Part shown: positions 1 through 5,789 of the stretch, piece by piece | Layout: each line of letters starts with the position of its first letter | How positions within the stretch are numbered: position 1 is the first letter of the stretch | Origin: an uncultured Clostridia bacterium | GTDB lineage: Bacteria; Bacillota; Clostridia; Christensenellales; Pumilibacteraceae | NCBI GenBank assembly: GCA_947627075.1 | Contig: CANQUR010000062.1 | Location: 1-8,704 of the forward strand | Direction of reading: 5' to 3' | DNA: 8,704 nucleotides | Notes under the pieces: model-generated | Told to the model about the DNA's origin: nothing | Database searches by the model: none | What the model saw: only the letters and a program-made list of their open reading frames with translations | Translations under genes and position numbers: made by a program

Positions 1-717
1 AATCTAATGTATCTAAACACTATCCCGTCGCAGGAAGAAGCGGTGATATATCTTGCCGAAATAATGGAAAAGGAAACTGGTAGGTTTTTTGTAGGCGGGC
101 ATAGCAAAGGCGGCAATCTTGCCGTCTATGCTTCGGTAAAAGTGAATAAAGAGCTGCAAGACAGGATCGAGGTCATATATGATCATGACGGACCGGGATT
201 TCACGAAAATATATTTGAAAGTCAAGAATTTACTGCAATCAAAGACCGCATCAAAAAGACAGTTCCGCGCGATTCGATAATAGGTATGCTGCTTGAACAC
301 TATGACAGATATACTGTTGTGAAGTGTCAAAAAACAATGCTCGACCAACACGATCCATTTACTTGGCAGGTCGTAAATTTCGAGTCATTTAATATTTTGC
401 CGAAAACATCGAATATTTCTCAACGAGCTTCCGTAGCAATTTGCAATTGGCTTAACGGTATGAGCATAGAAGAAAGGAAAAGTTTTGTCACTGCGCTTTT
501 TAGGATAATTCTTTCGACAGGAAAAAGGCTTGTAAAGGATTTTACTAAATTCAGCTTGAGCGAAATTAGAAAAATGTGGAGCGAATATCGAAAACTTTCG
601 CAGGCAGAACAGAATTTGGTCAAAGCCGGAGGCAGACTCTTATTTGAAATCAGGCTTCGCATCGTCGGAAAGAAAAGTATAAAAGAGACAAAAGCCATCA
701 ATAAAAATACGATATAA
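1..717 (+). CDS. DUF2974/Mbeg1-like alpha/beta-hydrolase fold protein, 3' part
   Basis: The reading frame is open to the left edge, so the gene begins before the window. The ATG at 7 is probably internal. The visible 236 residues (counted from 7) carry the nucleophile elbow GGHSKGGNLA (residues 30-39, Ser33), a downstream DGPGF motif, and DQHDPFTWQV near residue 115. This triplet of motifs is typical of the DUF2974 (Mbeg1-like, PF11187) family. Ser33, an Asp and the His of QHDPF could form a lipase-type triad, but that assignment is inference and no substrate is known. The C-terminal part is helical and basic, and ends in a Lys-rich tail. No signal peptide can be judged because the N-terminus is missing. 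No terminator is visible between its stop and the lon promoter 29 bases downstream, so some read-through into lon is possible. Confidence 0.8.
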   Translation, partial: NLMYLNTIPSQEEAVIYLAEIMEKETGRFFVGGHSKGGNLAVYASVKVNKELQDRIEVIYDHDGPGFHENIFESQEFTAIKDRIKKTVPRDSIIGMLLEHYDRYTVVKCQKTMLDQHDPFTWQVVNFESFNILPKTSNISQRASVAICNWLNGMSIEERKSFVTALFRIILSTGKRLVKDFTKFSLSEIRKMWSEYRKLSQAEQNLVKAGGRLLFEIRLRIVGKKSIKETKAINKNTI

Positions 718-745
718 ATTATATTGCCATATGGTAAAATTGTTC

Positions 746-774
746 TTGACTTAATGGCTGTAGTTTGGTATACT
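746..774 (+). promoter_or_regulatory. Sigma-A promoter of lon-ysxC
   Basis: TTGACT (746-751) and TATACT (769-774) are separated by exactly 17 bases, one mismatch each from consensus. Transcription should begin near 780-782, which gives a leader of about 85 bases before the lon ATG at 867. The leader is AU-rich and can form a weak 7-base-pair stem (TTTGTAA at 802-808 with TTACAAA at 825-831). I see no CIRCE element and no CtsR heptad repeat near it. Confidence 0.82.
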
Positions 775-866
775 TTAACAGTAAAAATGTAAAAATTTGT
801 ATTTGTAAAAAGATCGATATAAGATTACAAAGTAGTTTAATGTCAAATAATATACAAGAGGAAGGT

Positions 867-3212
867 ATGCAAGAATCTTTATTTGTCAATAAAACCGATT
901 TTAACTTGTTGGAGCAACCAAAGATATATAAAATGATAGCCACTCGGGGAATAGTAATTTTCCCGGGGCAAACGATCAATTTCGAAATAGCTCGAGATAA
1001 ATCTTTATCTGCTTTGCAACGCGCATCCGAGGACAAGGAAGATATTTTTATTGTAGCGCAAAAAAGGGCGAGTATTGCCAATCCCGGACCAAAAGATATT
1101 TACAGAGTGGGCACTATCTGCAAAATAAAACAAATTTTGAAGCTGCCTAATAATTCTGTTAGGGTCTTGGCAACAGGACTTTCTCGTATGCAGATAGAAA
1201 GCTATATACAAATTGCACCGTTCTTCGAAGTTCAACTTGTGGATTATGGCGAACCTACCGAAGATGCACTTGTGTTGGAGGCGGCAAAACGCAATGCACA
1301 GGAAAATTTCGAGCTGTACAAGACGCTCGATAATAAAATTCCGTCCGAAGTTTCCGCTACTTTGTCGGCTTACGAAAGCGACAAATTCATAAGCGCGATC
1401 GCTACTTTCGTTTACGGTACCGATGCATTAAAACAAAGCTTGCTACAGGAAAAAACTGTCGCTGATCAACTGATCAATATATCCAAGTACTTCAAAAAAG
1501 AGTCGGATATCATGCTTGTCGAAAAGAAGATCGCGGCAGAAGTTCGAGACAGCGTCGCAAAGGGACAACGCGAATTTTATTTGCGCGAACAGATAAAAGC
1601 AATAAAAAAAGAACTCGGCGATGAAGATGAAGAAAATTATTTGAAAAAAGCCGAAGCGAAAAAACTTCCTCAAGACGTAATGGATAAATTCAAAAAGGAA
1701 GTTTCTCGACTCGAAAAAATGTCGGCAACATCACCGGATGCCGCGGTTATTCGTACGTATCTCGATTGGATTTTGGATATTCCCTGGACTGAGCAAACCG
1801 AGGACGCATTGGATATCAAACATGCTCGGGAAATTCTCGACGAAGATCATTACGGATTGCAAAAGGTTAAGGACAGAATAATCGAATTTTTGGCTGTTCA
1901 TAAGCTTACAAATAACCTAAAAGGTCCGATCCTTTGCTTTGTTGGACCTCCGGGCGTAGGTAAGACTTCTATAGTGGCGTCCATAGCGCGCGCTTCCGGC
2001 AAAAAACTCGTTTCTGTTTCGCTTGGAGGAATTAAGGACGAAGCCGAAATACGCGGACACAGAAGGACTTATATCGGCGCATTGCCGGGCAGAATAATTT
2101 CTTCGATGAAGACGGCAGGCGTGATAAATCCCGTGTTCTTGTTTGATGAAGTGGACAAAATGTCAAGCGACTATAGAGGGGATCCCGCAAGCGCAATGCT
2201 CGAGGTGCTCGATCCTAATCAAAACAATCATTTTACCGATCATTATCTCGAAATGCCATATGATCTCAGCAAGGTAATGTTTGTTATGACTGCCAATACC
2301 ATGGAAAGCATTCCGCTTCCGTTGTTGGATCGAATGGAAATAATAGAACTTTCGGGTTATTCGTATGCCGAAAAACTTCAGATTGCAAAAAAATATCTTA
2401 TAAAGAAGCAACTCGAAGCAAACGGACTTTCGGGCTCGAAAGTTGAATTTACCGATGATGCTATTCTTGAAATAATAACGAGTTATACGCGCGAAAGCGG
2501 TGTAAGATCGCTCGAAAGAGAGATCGGTTCCGTAATTCGTAAGCTTGCCGTTCAAGCTGTCGAAAACGAACAAACCGTTCTTGATGTCAAGATCGATGTG
2601 GCGGAAGTCGAACATTATCTCGGCTCTCCCAAATATAAAAATGACGATAAGGCGAGTGAAGGCGAGGTCGGTCATGCGACGGGACTTGCTTGGACAAGTG
2701 TGGGCGGAACTACACTTTCGATAGAGGTCGCAATAGCAAGCGGCGGAAAGGGCGAATTGACGCTCACCGGAAGCCTCGGCGACGTTATGAAAGAGTCGTG
2801 CATCACTGCGCTTTCCATGCTTAAAAGTCGTGCCGAAAAATATAATATCGATATGGAAATGTTCACAAAACACGATTTTCATATCCATTTTCCCGAAGGG
2901 GCAACTCCGAAAGACGGACCGAGCGCGGGCATAACAATTTCAACTGCATTATTGTCCGCTCTTACGGGAAGAAAGGTTCGAGGCGATGTGGCAATGACGG
3001 GCGAGGTGACGTTGCGCGGCAAGGTGCTTGCAATAGGCGGACTAAAAGAAAAATCATTGGCTGCGTTGAGATATGGCGTGAAGGAGCTTATAATACCTCG
3101 CGAAAATGAAGTCAATCTCGAAGATATTCCTCAAGAAGTCAAGGACGCTATTTCCATAAAGACAGTCGATAATATAGACGAAGTATTCGATATAGCGTTG
3201 GAAAAAGCATGA
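867..3212 (+). CDS. lon: ATP-dependent protease LonA
   Basis: LonA is a soluble hexameric AAA+ serine protease that degrades misfolded and regulatory proteins. The chosen ATG gives 781 residues, near E. coli (784) and B. subtilis LonA (774). It has an AGAGGAAGG ribosome binding site at 857-865. An in-frame TTG at 765 lies inside the promoter and so cannot be the start. The ATG at 840 has no good binding site. The domains in order are an N-terminal substrate domain (about residues 15-205), a charged coiled coil (about 230-300), the AAA+ module with Walker A GPPGVGKTS (360-368) and Walker B FLFDEVDKM (Asp427/Glu428), and the protease domain from about 600. The catalytic Ser686 lies in KDGPSAG and Lys729 in GGLKEK. 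Their 43-residue spacing matches E. coli S679/K722. The gene overlaps ysxC by four bases, implying translational coupling. All key residues are present. Confidence 0.97.
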   Translation: MQESLFVNKTDFNLLEQPKIYKMIATRGIVIFPGQTINFEIARDKSLSALQRASEDKEDIFIVAQKRASIANPGPKDIYRVGTICKIKQILKLPNNSVRVLATGLSRMQIESYIQIAPFFEVQLVDYGEPTEDALVLEAAKRNAQENFELYKTLDNKIPSEVSATLSAYESDKFISAIATFVYGTDALKQSLLQEKTVADQLINISKYFKKESDIMLVEKKIAAEVRDSVAKGQREFYLREQIKAIKKELGDEDEENYLKKAEAKKLPQDVMDKFKKEVSRLEKMSATSPDAAVIRTYLDWILDIPWTEQTEDALDIKHAREILDEDHYGLQKVKDRIIEFLAVHKLTNNLKGPILCFVGPPGVGKTSIVASIARASGKKLVSVSLGGIKDEAEIRGHRRTYIGALPGRIISSMKTAGVINPVFLFDEVDKMSSDYRGDPASAMLEVLDPNQNNHFTDHYLEMPYDLSKVMFVMTANTMESIPLPLLDRMEIIELSGYSYAEKLQIAKKYLIKKQLEANGLSGSKVEFTDDAILEIITSYTRESGVRSLEREIGSVIRKLAVQAVENEQTVLDVKIDVAEVEHYLGSPKYKNDDKASEGEVGHATGLAWTSVGGTTLSIEVAIASGGKGELTLTGSLGDVMKESCITALSMLKSRAEKYNIDMEMFTKHDFHIHFPEGATPKDGPSAGITISTALLSALTGRKVRGDVAMTGEVTLRGKVLAIGGLKEKSLAALRYGVKELIIPRENEVNLEDIPQEVKDAISIKTVDNIDEVFDIALEKA

Positions 3213-3787
3213 TAATAAAAAAAGCCGAATTTATAAAAAGTTATTCATTTGGATATAAAGGCGAGACGATTCCGGAGATCTGTGTTGTGGGACGCTCTAA
3301 TGTTGGCAAATCGTCGTTTATCAATGCCTTATGCGGCAACGGTAAACTCGCAAAAACTTCGTCAACGCCGGGACGTACGCGTCTTATCAATGTTTTTTCG
3401 ATAAATGACGGAGAATTCGATCTTGTGGATCTTCCCGGTTACGGCTTTGCTAAAGCGAGCAAAACGGATAAAGCTACATGGGATGACCTTATGGGGCATT
3501 ACTTTGAAAACTCTACGTCGTTAAAACAAGTTTTGGTGCTTACGGATATTCGCAATAACTCCGAAAAGGATAGGCAAATGCTCGGATATTTGTATTATTA
3601 TCAGATCCCATTTACCGTAATAGTGACAAAGTGCGACAAGATAAACAAATCTGCGCTTTATGGCGAATTGAATAAGGTGGCGACCTTCTTGGGGCTTGGA
3701 CGTGATAATATTATACCGTTTTCGGCAGTGACAAAGTTTGGTAAAGATAAAGTCCTCTTAAGACTTGATGAAGTGTTACATAATTAA
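3209..3787 (+). CDS. ysxC: Ribosome biogenesis GTPase YsxC/EngB (YihA)
   Basis: This is a TRAFAC-class GTPase of the EngB family, which is needed for late assembly of the 50S ribosomal subunit. The 192-residue length is typical. The G motifs are visible in order: G1 GRSNVGKS (28-35), the switch I region TSSTPGRT (50-57), G3 DLPGYG (74-79), G4 TKCDK (140-144) and G5 SAV (172-174). Residues 112-118 read TDIRNNS, where the family more often has a DxRHxP-like run. This is a mild variation. The start ATG shares its bases with the lon stop (ATGA, 3209-3212) and has only a weak ribosome binding site, so it is probably translated by coupling to lon. The lon-ysxC pair is a common Gram-positive arrangement. 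A terminator follows nine bases after the stop. Confidence 0.96.
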   Translation: MIIKKAEFIKSYSFGYKGETIPEICVVGRSNVGKSSFINALCGNGKLAKTSSTPGRTRLINVFSINDGEFDLVDLPGYGFAKASKTDKATWDDLMGHYFENSTSLKQVLVLTDIRNNSEKDRQMLGYLYYYQIPFTVIVTKCDKINKSALYGELNKVATFLGLGRDNIIPFSAVTKFGKDKVLLRLDEVLHN

Positions 3788-3796
3788 TTTTAACAT

Positions 3797-3824
3797 AAAA
3801 ATGAGCCCGATAGGACTCATTTTT
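3797..3824 (+). terminator. Intrinsic terminator of lon-ysxC
   Basis: AAAAATGAG (3797-3805) pairs with CTCATTTTT (3816-3824) as a 9-base-pair stem. The loop contains a further CC/GG pairing around GATA. The right arm ends in five Ts. The A-run on the left arm means it could also work on the opposite strand, although no minus-strand gene is present to use it. Confidence 0.8.
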
Positions 3825-3906
3825 GCTAAATCATAATCATACATGAAAAAGCACATAGAATGTTGCTATTTTACAAAGCTACGAGAAAAATTATTGAATA
3901 GGTAAC

Positions 3907-3949
3907 AATTAACCTCTATTGTCATATATTGGCAGTAGGAGGTTTAATT
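3907..3949 (+). promoter_or_regulatory. Long RNA hairpin enclosing the Shine-Dalgarno of the 198-aa gene
   Basis: Bases 3907-3924 pair with 3930-3949. The outer AATT/AATT is followed by AACCT (3911-3915) with AGGTT (3940-3944), CTA (3916-3918) with TAG (3936-3938), and TGTCA (3920-3924) with TGGCA (3930-3934). The loop is TATAT (3925-3929). Two U-G wobbles, at 3919/3935 and 3922/3932, and two single-base bulges, at 3939 and 3945, interrupt the stem. The strong AGGAGG at 3937-3942 is fully inside the 3' arm, while the ATG at 3952 is just outside. As RNA this would block ribosome binding. As DNA it could be an operator. The pairing is seen directly. The regulatory role is inference. Confidence 0.6.
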
Positions 3950-3951
3950 TT

Positions 3952-4548
3952 ATGGCACAAAAAGCTGGACCGATTTGCGGTAATCCGTTATGCGGATTAA
4001 GCGAAAGGATATGTATAAACGTTCGTAAGGTTTTTGACGGTTGCATCACGAGATATCAAGACAGAAGTTTTGCCTTGACATTTAACGAAACCTTGCCGGG
4101 TACCGCACCTTTGACTTTTGTCGAGGCAAGGAGCGCGGGTCAGTCGCAGATAGGCAATTTGATCATCACTCCGATAGACGAAAGACGTAATCGTATCCAA
4201 ATGGACGTTACGACGCCTATTACAGTTACTTATACGGATTCGACGGGCGCTACCTTTACCGCCGCATCTTCCGTTACCATTCCAAGAGATATCATTCTCG
4301 GTTTGCCCGAGGATTCACTCAGCCCGTATTCGATAGAGGTGTCGACCGGACTTGCTAGCAATCTCGGAGAATATGTTGACGGGACATTTGTAATAAGGGC
4401 GTGCGTAGTCCAAATAGTCAGAGTAATAGTCAATGTGGATATTCTTGTACCGTCATATGGATATTGCGAGTATCCGCCGTGCGAGGAGTATTCGGACGAA
4501 ATTTGTCAAGGGCTGTTCAATTTGCCGATTTTTCCGTCGGGAACTTAA
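3952..4548 (+). CDS. Cysteine-rich protein of unknown function, 198 aa
   Basis: I do not recognise a named family with confidence. The ATG at 3952 is chosen because AGGAGG (3937-3942) lies nine bases upstream. An in-frame ATG at 3919 would start inside the hairpin with no binding site. There are eight cysteines: 9, 14, 21 and 31 in the first 31 residues, and 151, 172, 177 and 185 near the end. A C-x4-C pair sits at each end (C9-GNPL-C14 and C172-EYPP-C177). The middle (about 45-145) is rich in Thr, Val and Ile with short alternating stretches and looks all-beta. No signal peptide or membrane helix is seen, so it is probably cytoplasmic. The ICINVRKVFDGC stretch recalls uncharacterised clostridial proteins, some linked to spore coat/SPOCS (DUF3794)-type proteins. 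That is a weak recollection only. The gene has its own RNA hairpin, lies between two terminated units, and has no clear terminator before the next promoter. Confidence 0.85.
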   Translation: MAQKAGPICGNPLCGLSERICINVRKVFDGCITRYQDRSFALTFNETLPGTAPLTFVEARSAGQSQIGNLIITPIDERRNRIQMDVTTPITVTYTDSTGATFTAASSVTIPRDIILGLPEDSLSPYSIEVSTGLASNLGEYVDGTFVIRACVVQIVRVIVNVDILVPSYGYCEYPPCEEYSDEICQGLFNLPIFPSGT

Positions 4549-4562
4549 AAATCAATTGATTT
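4549..4562. repeat. Perfect 14-base palindrome over the -35 of the phosphoesterase promoter
   Basis: AAATCAATTGATTT reads the same on both strands, begins one base after the stop of the 198-aa gene, and contains the TTGATT -35 (4556-4561). It has no loop, so a DNA-binding site is more likely than an RNA hairpin. Its AT richness means chance occurrence cannot be excluded. Confidence 0.45.
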
Positions 4563-4584
4563 AGCGGAACGAATATGATATAAT
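4556..4584 (+). promoter_or_regulatory. Extended -10 sigma-A promoter of the metallophosphoesterase
   Basis: TTGATT (4556-4561) and a perfect TATAAT (4579-4584) are separated by 17 bases, and TGA immediately before the -10 gives an extended TGnTATAAT element. The expected start of transcription is near 4591, leaving a leader of roughly 37 bases to the ATG at 4628. Confidence 0.82.
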
Positions 4585-4594
4585 ATTTATATCA
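4576..4594. repeat. Inverted repeat covering the -10 and transcription start
   Basis: TGATATAA (4576-4583) and TTATATCA (4587-4594) are exact inverted copies separated by TAT. The 19 bases contain the whole -10 element and the expected start site, the place where a repressor would block RNA polymerase. No regulator gene is visible nearby. Confidence 0.45.
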
Positions 4595-4627
4595 AAAAAG
4601 GCGATGCTGTGCATTGTGGTTTCCGTT

Positions 4628-5326
4628 ATGAAAATTTATTCCTTAAGCGATTTCCATCTTTCGATAAATTGTTCCAAACCTATGAATATCTTCGGGGCTG
4701 TTTGGGATAATTATCTTGACGAGATCAAAATCAATTGTGATAAACTCGAAGACGACGATGTTTTGCTTATTGCCGGCGACATCAGTTGGGCTATGACGCT
4801 CGCAGAAGCAAAAGCGGATCTTGAATTTATAGGAAGTCTAAAGGGAAAAAAGATAATCATAAGGGGCAATCACGATTATTGGTGGAAGTCGATTTCTTTG
4901 GTGAGGAACGCTCTCCCCGGTGGAGTCTACGCTCTGCAAAACGATTGCATAAAAATAGGCAATGTCGTATTTACAGGCAGTCGAGGCTGGACAACGCCGG
5001 AATTCGGCAATACTTTGCCTACCGACGAACAGAAGATCTATGACAGAGAAATACAGCGCTTTAAGTTGGGATTGACCGCTGCCTCAAAAGTCAAAACGGT
5101 ATCCGATAAGCTTGTGGTGCTTTGCCACTATCCGCCGTTCAACAGTTCATTCTCCGAGACACCTTTTACTGAGCTTTTTGAGGAATTTGGCGCTGATGCG
5201 GTGGTCTATGGGCATTTGCATGGATCTAATGTCAAAACGGCAAGGAATGTATCCATAGGCGGAATTAAATATTATTTAACATCATGCGATCTGCTTAAAA
5301 ATTGCCCGATAAATGTTGAACTTTGA
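4628..5326 (+). CDS. Calcineurin-like metallophosphoesterase (COG1768-type phosphohydrolase)
   Basis: A predicted dimetal phosphohydrolase of the calcineurin-like superfamily. It is probably cytoplasmic, with unknown substrate. From the ATG at 4628 (232 residues) the metal-binding motifs are visible in order: DFH (Asp8, His10), GDISW (50-54, Asp51), GNHDYWW (80-86), CHYPPF (166-171, His167) and GHLHG (195-199). The GDISWAM and GNHDYWW forms match the COG1768 group, whose proteins normally begin MKIYxxSDxHLS. That supports this start over in-frame ATG 4604 or GTG 4616, which would add eight or four residues. None of the three has a strong ribosome binding site: an AAAGG precedes 4604 by only two bases. 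The gene has its own promoter and terminator, so it is a one-gene unit. All metal ligands of the superfamily appear present. Confidence 0.92.
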   Translation: MKIYSLSDFHLSINCSKPMNIFGAVWDNYLDEIKINCDKLEDDDVLLIAGDISWAMTLAEAKADLEFIGSLKGKKIIIRGNHDYWWKSISLVRNALPGGVYALQNDCIKIGNVVFTGSRGWTTPEFGNTLPTDEQKIYDREIQRFKLGLTAASKVKTVSDKLVVLCHYPPFNSSFSETPFTELFEEFGADAVVYGHLHGSNVKTARNVSIGGIKYYLTSCDLLKNCPINVEL

Positions 5327-5357
5327 AATAGTTGTATCTTCGGATACGGCTATTTTT
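5326..5357 (+). terminator. Strong intrinsic terminator with UUCG loop
   Basis: A 13-base-pair stem (5326-5338 with 5343-5355, including two T-G pairs) is closed by a C(TTCG)G tetraloop and followed by TTTTTATTTTAT. It starts at the last base of the phosphoesterase stop codon, separating that gene from the ylxM-ffh operon. Confidence 0.93.
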
Positions 5358-5421
5358 ATTTTATAGTCCTTAAAAAACGGATCTTCAGGCATAAAAAGAT
5401 GTTATAAAGGCATTAAATCGC

Positions 5422-5450
5422 TTGACATAATGATATAAGAAATATATAAT
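5422..5450 (+). promoter_or_regulatory. Perfect-consensus sigma-A promoter of ylxM-ffh-rpsP operon
   Basis: TTGACA (5422-5427), a 17-base spacer and TATAAT (5445-5450) match the sigma-A consensus at all twelve positions. Transcription should start near 5456-5458. Such strength fits genes for SRP and ribosomal protein S16. Confidence 0.93.
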
Positions 5451-5455
5451 ATCAG

Positions 5456-5477
5456 TGTAAAGCATTTTAGCTTTACA
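5456..5477 (+). promoter_or_regulatory. 5'-end stem-loop of the ylxM-ffh transcript
   Basis: TGTAAAGC (5456-5463) and GCTTTACA (5470-5477) form an 8-base-pair perfect stem with a six-base ATTTTA loop. It would occupy the very first bases of the mRNA and ends seven bases before the ylxM ATG, overlapping the only candidate binding site (CAGG, 5476-5479). It might stabilise the 5' end, restrain ylxM translation, or both. The role is inferred from position. Confidence 0.55.
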
Positions 5478-5483
5478 GGCAAT

Positions 5484-5789
5484 ATGAAAAAAGACTTGAC
5501 TATTTGCAGATTGAATGATGTCTATGGTTCGTTTCTCACGAACAAACAAACCGAAATGATAAGGCAGTTTTATGACGACGACTTGTCTCTCGGTGAGATT
5601 GCGGAAAATGAAGGAATAACAAGACAAGCTGCGCATGACGCCATAAGTAAGGGCACGGCAACGCTTAAAAGTTATGAGGCGAACTTGAAGCTGTCTTATA
5701 TTTTGGACAAGTTAAATGAGATCGACGACTCTATGGACAAGGATGAGATACTCGACAGGATCCATAGCATACTTGACGGGAGTAATTAA
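5484..5789 (+). CDS. ylxM: YlxM/p13 family putative HTH protein (UPF0122), SRP-associated
   Basis: A 101-residue member of the YlxM (UPF0122) family, found next to ffh in many Gram-positive bacteria. Streptococcal YlxM has been reported to bind SRP components and modulate SRP activity. The helix-turn-helix resembling sigma-70 region 4 spans roughly residues 18-60, with LSLGEIAENEGITRQAAHDAI (34-54) as its core. The C-terminal third is acidic and helical. The ATG at 5484 has only a weak CAGG site partly inside the leader stem-loop, so expression may be held below that expected from the strong promoter. Its TAA stop overlaps the ffh start by one base (TAATG), indicating translational coupling. 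In many relatives ftsY lies just upstream. Here a terminated metallophosphoesterase unit does. Confidence 0.93.
   Translation: MKKDLTICRLNDVYGSFLTNKQTEMIRQFYDDDLSLGEIAENEGITRQAAHDAISKGTATLKSYEANLKLSYILDKLNEIDDSMDKDEILDRIHSILDGSN

Noticed and set aside
724..737. Near-palindrome TTGCCATATGGTAA upstream of the lon -35
   Set aside because: It has no loop or T-run, so it is not a terminator. It is short and lies about nine bases outside the promoter. It could be an operator, but there is no supporting evidence.
720..866. Search for CIRCE or CtsR sites controlling lon
   Set aside because: No TTAGCACTC inverted repeat and no tandem GGTCAAA heptads are present, so classical heat-shock repression is not supported.
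2163..2888. A 241-codon open frame on the minus strand inside lon
   Set aside because: It lies wholly within the Lon AAA+/protease coding region. The protein is rich in His, Phe, Ile and Cys with no recognisable domain, and it is best explained as a shadow of lon codon usage. The other minus-strand frames in the window look the same.
3871..3900. A possible sigma-A promoter (TTACAA, about 17 bases, TGAATA) upstream of the 198-aa gene
   Set aside because: Both boxes are poor matches, so I cannot support it. The promoter of this gene remains unidentified, although one is needed because a terminator lies upstream.
3905..3930. A sigma-K-like promoter (AC, 16 bases, CATATATT) before the 198-aa gene
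   Set aside because: The predicted transcription start would fall at about 3937, within the Shine-Dalgarno itself, leaving no usable leader. The match is also short. The CATATATT is better explained as the top of the hairpin.
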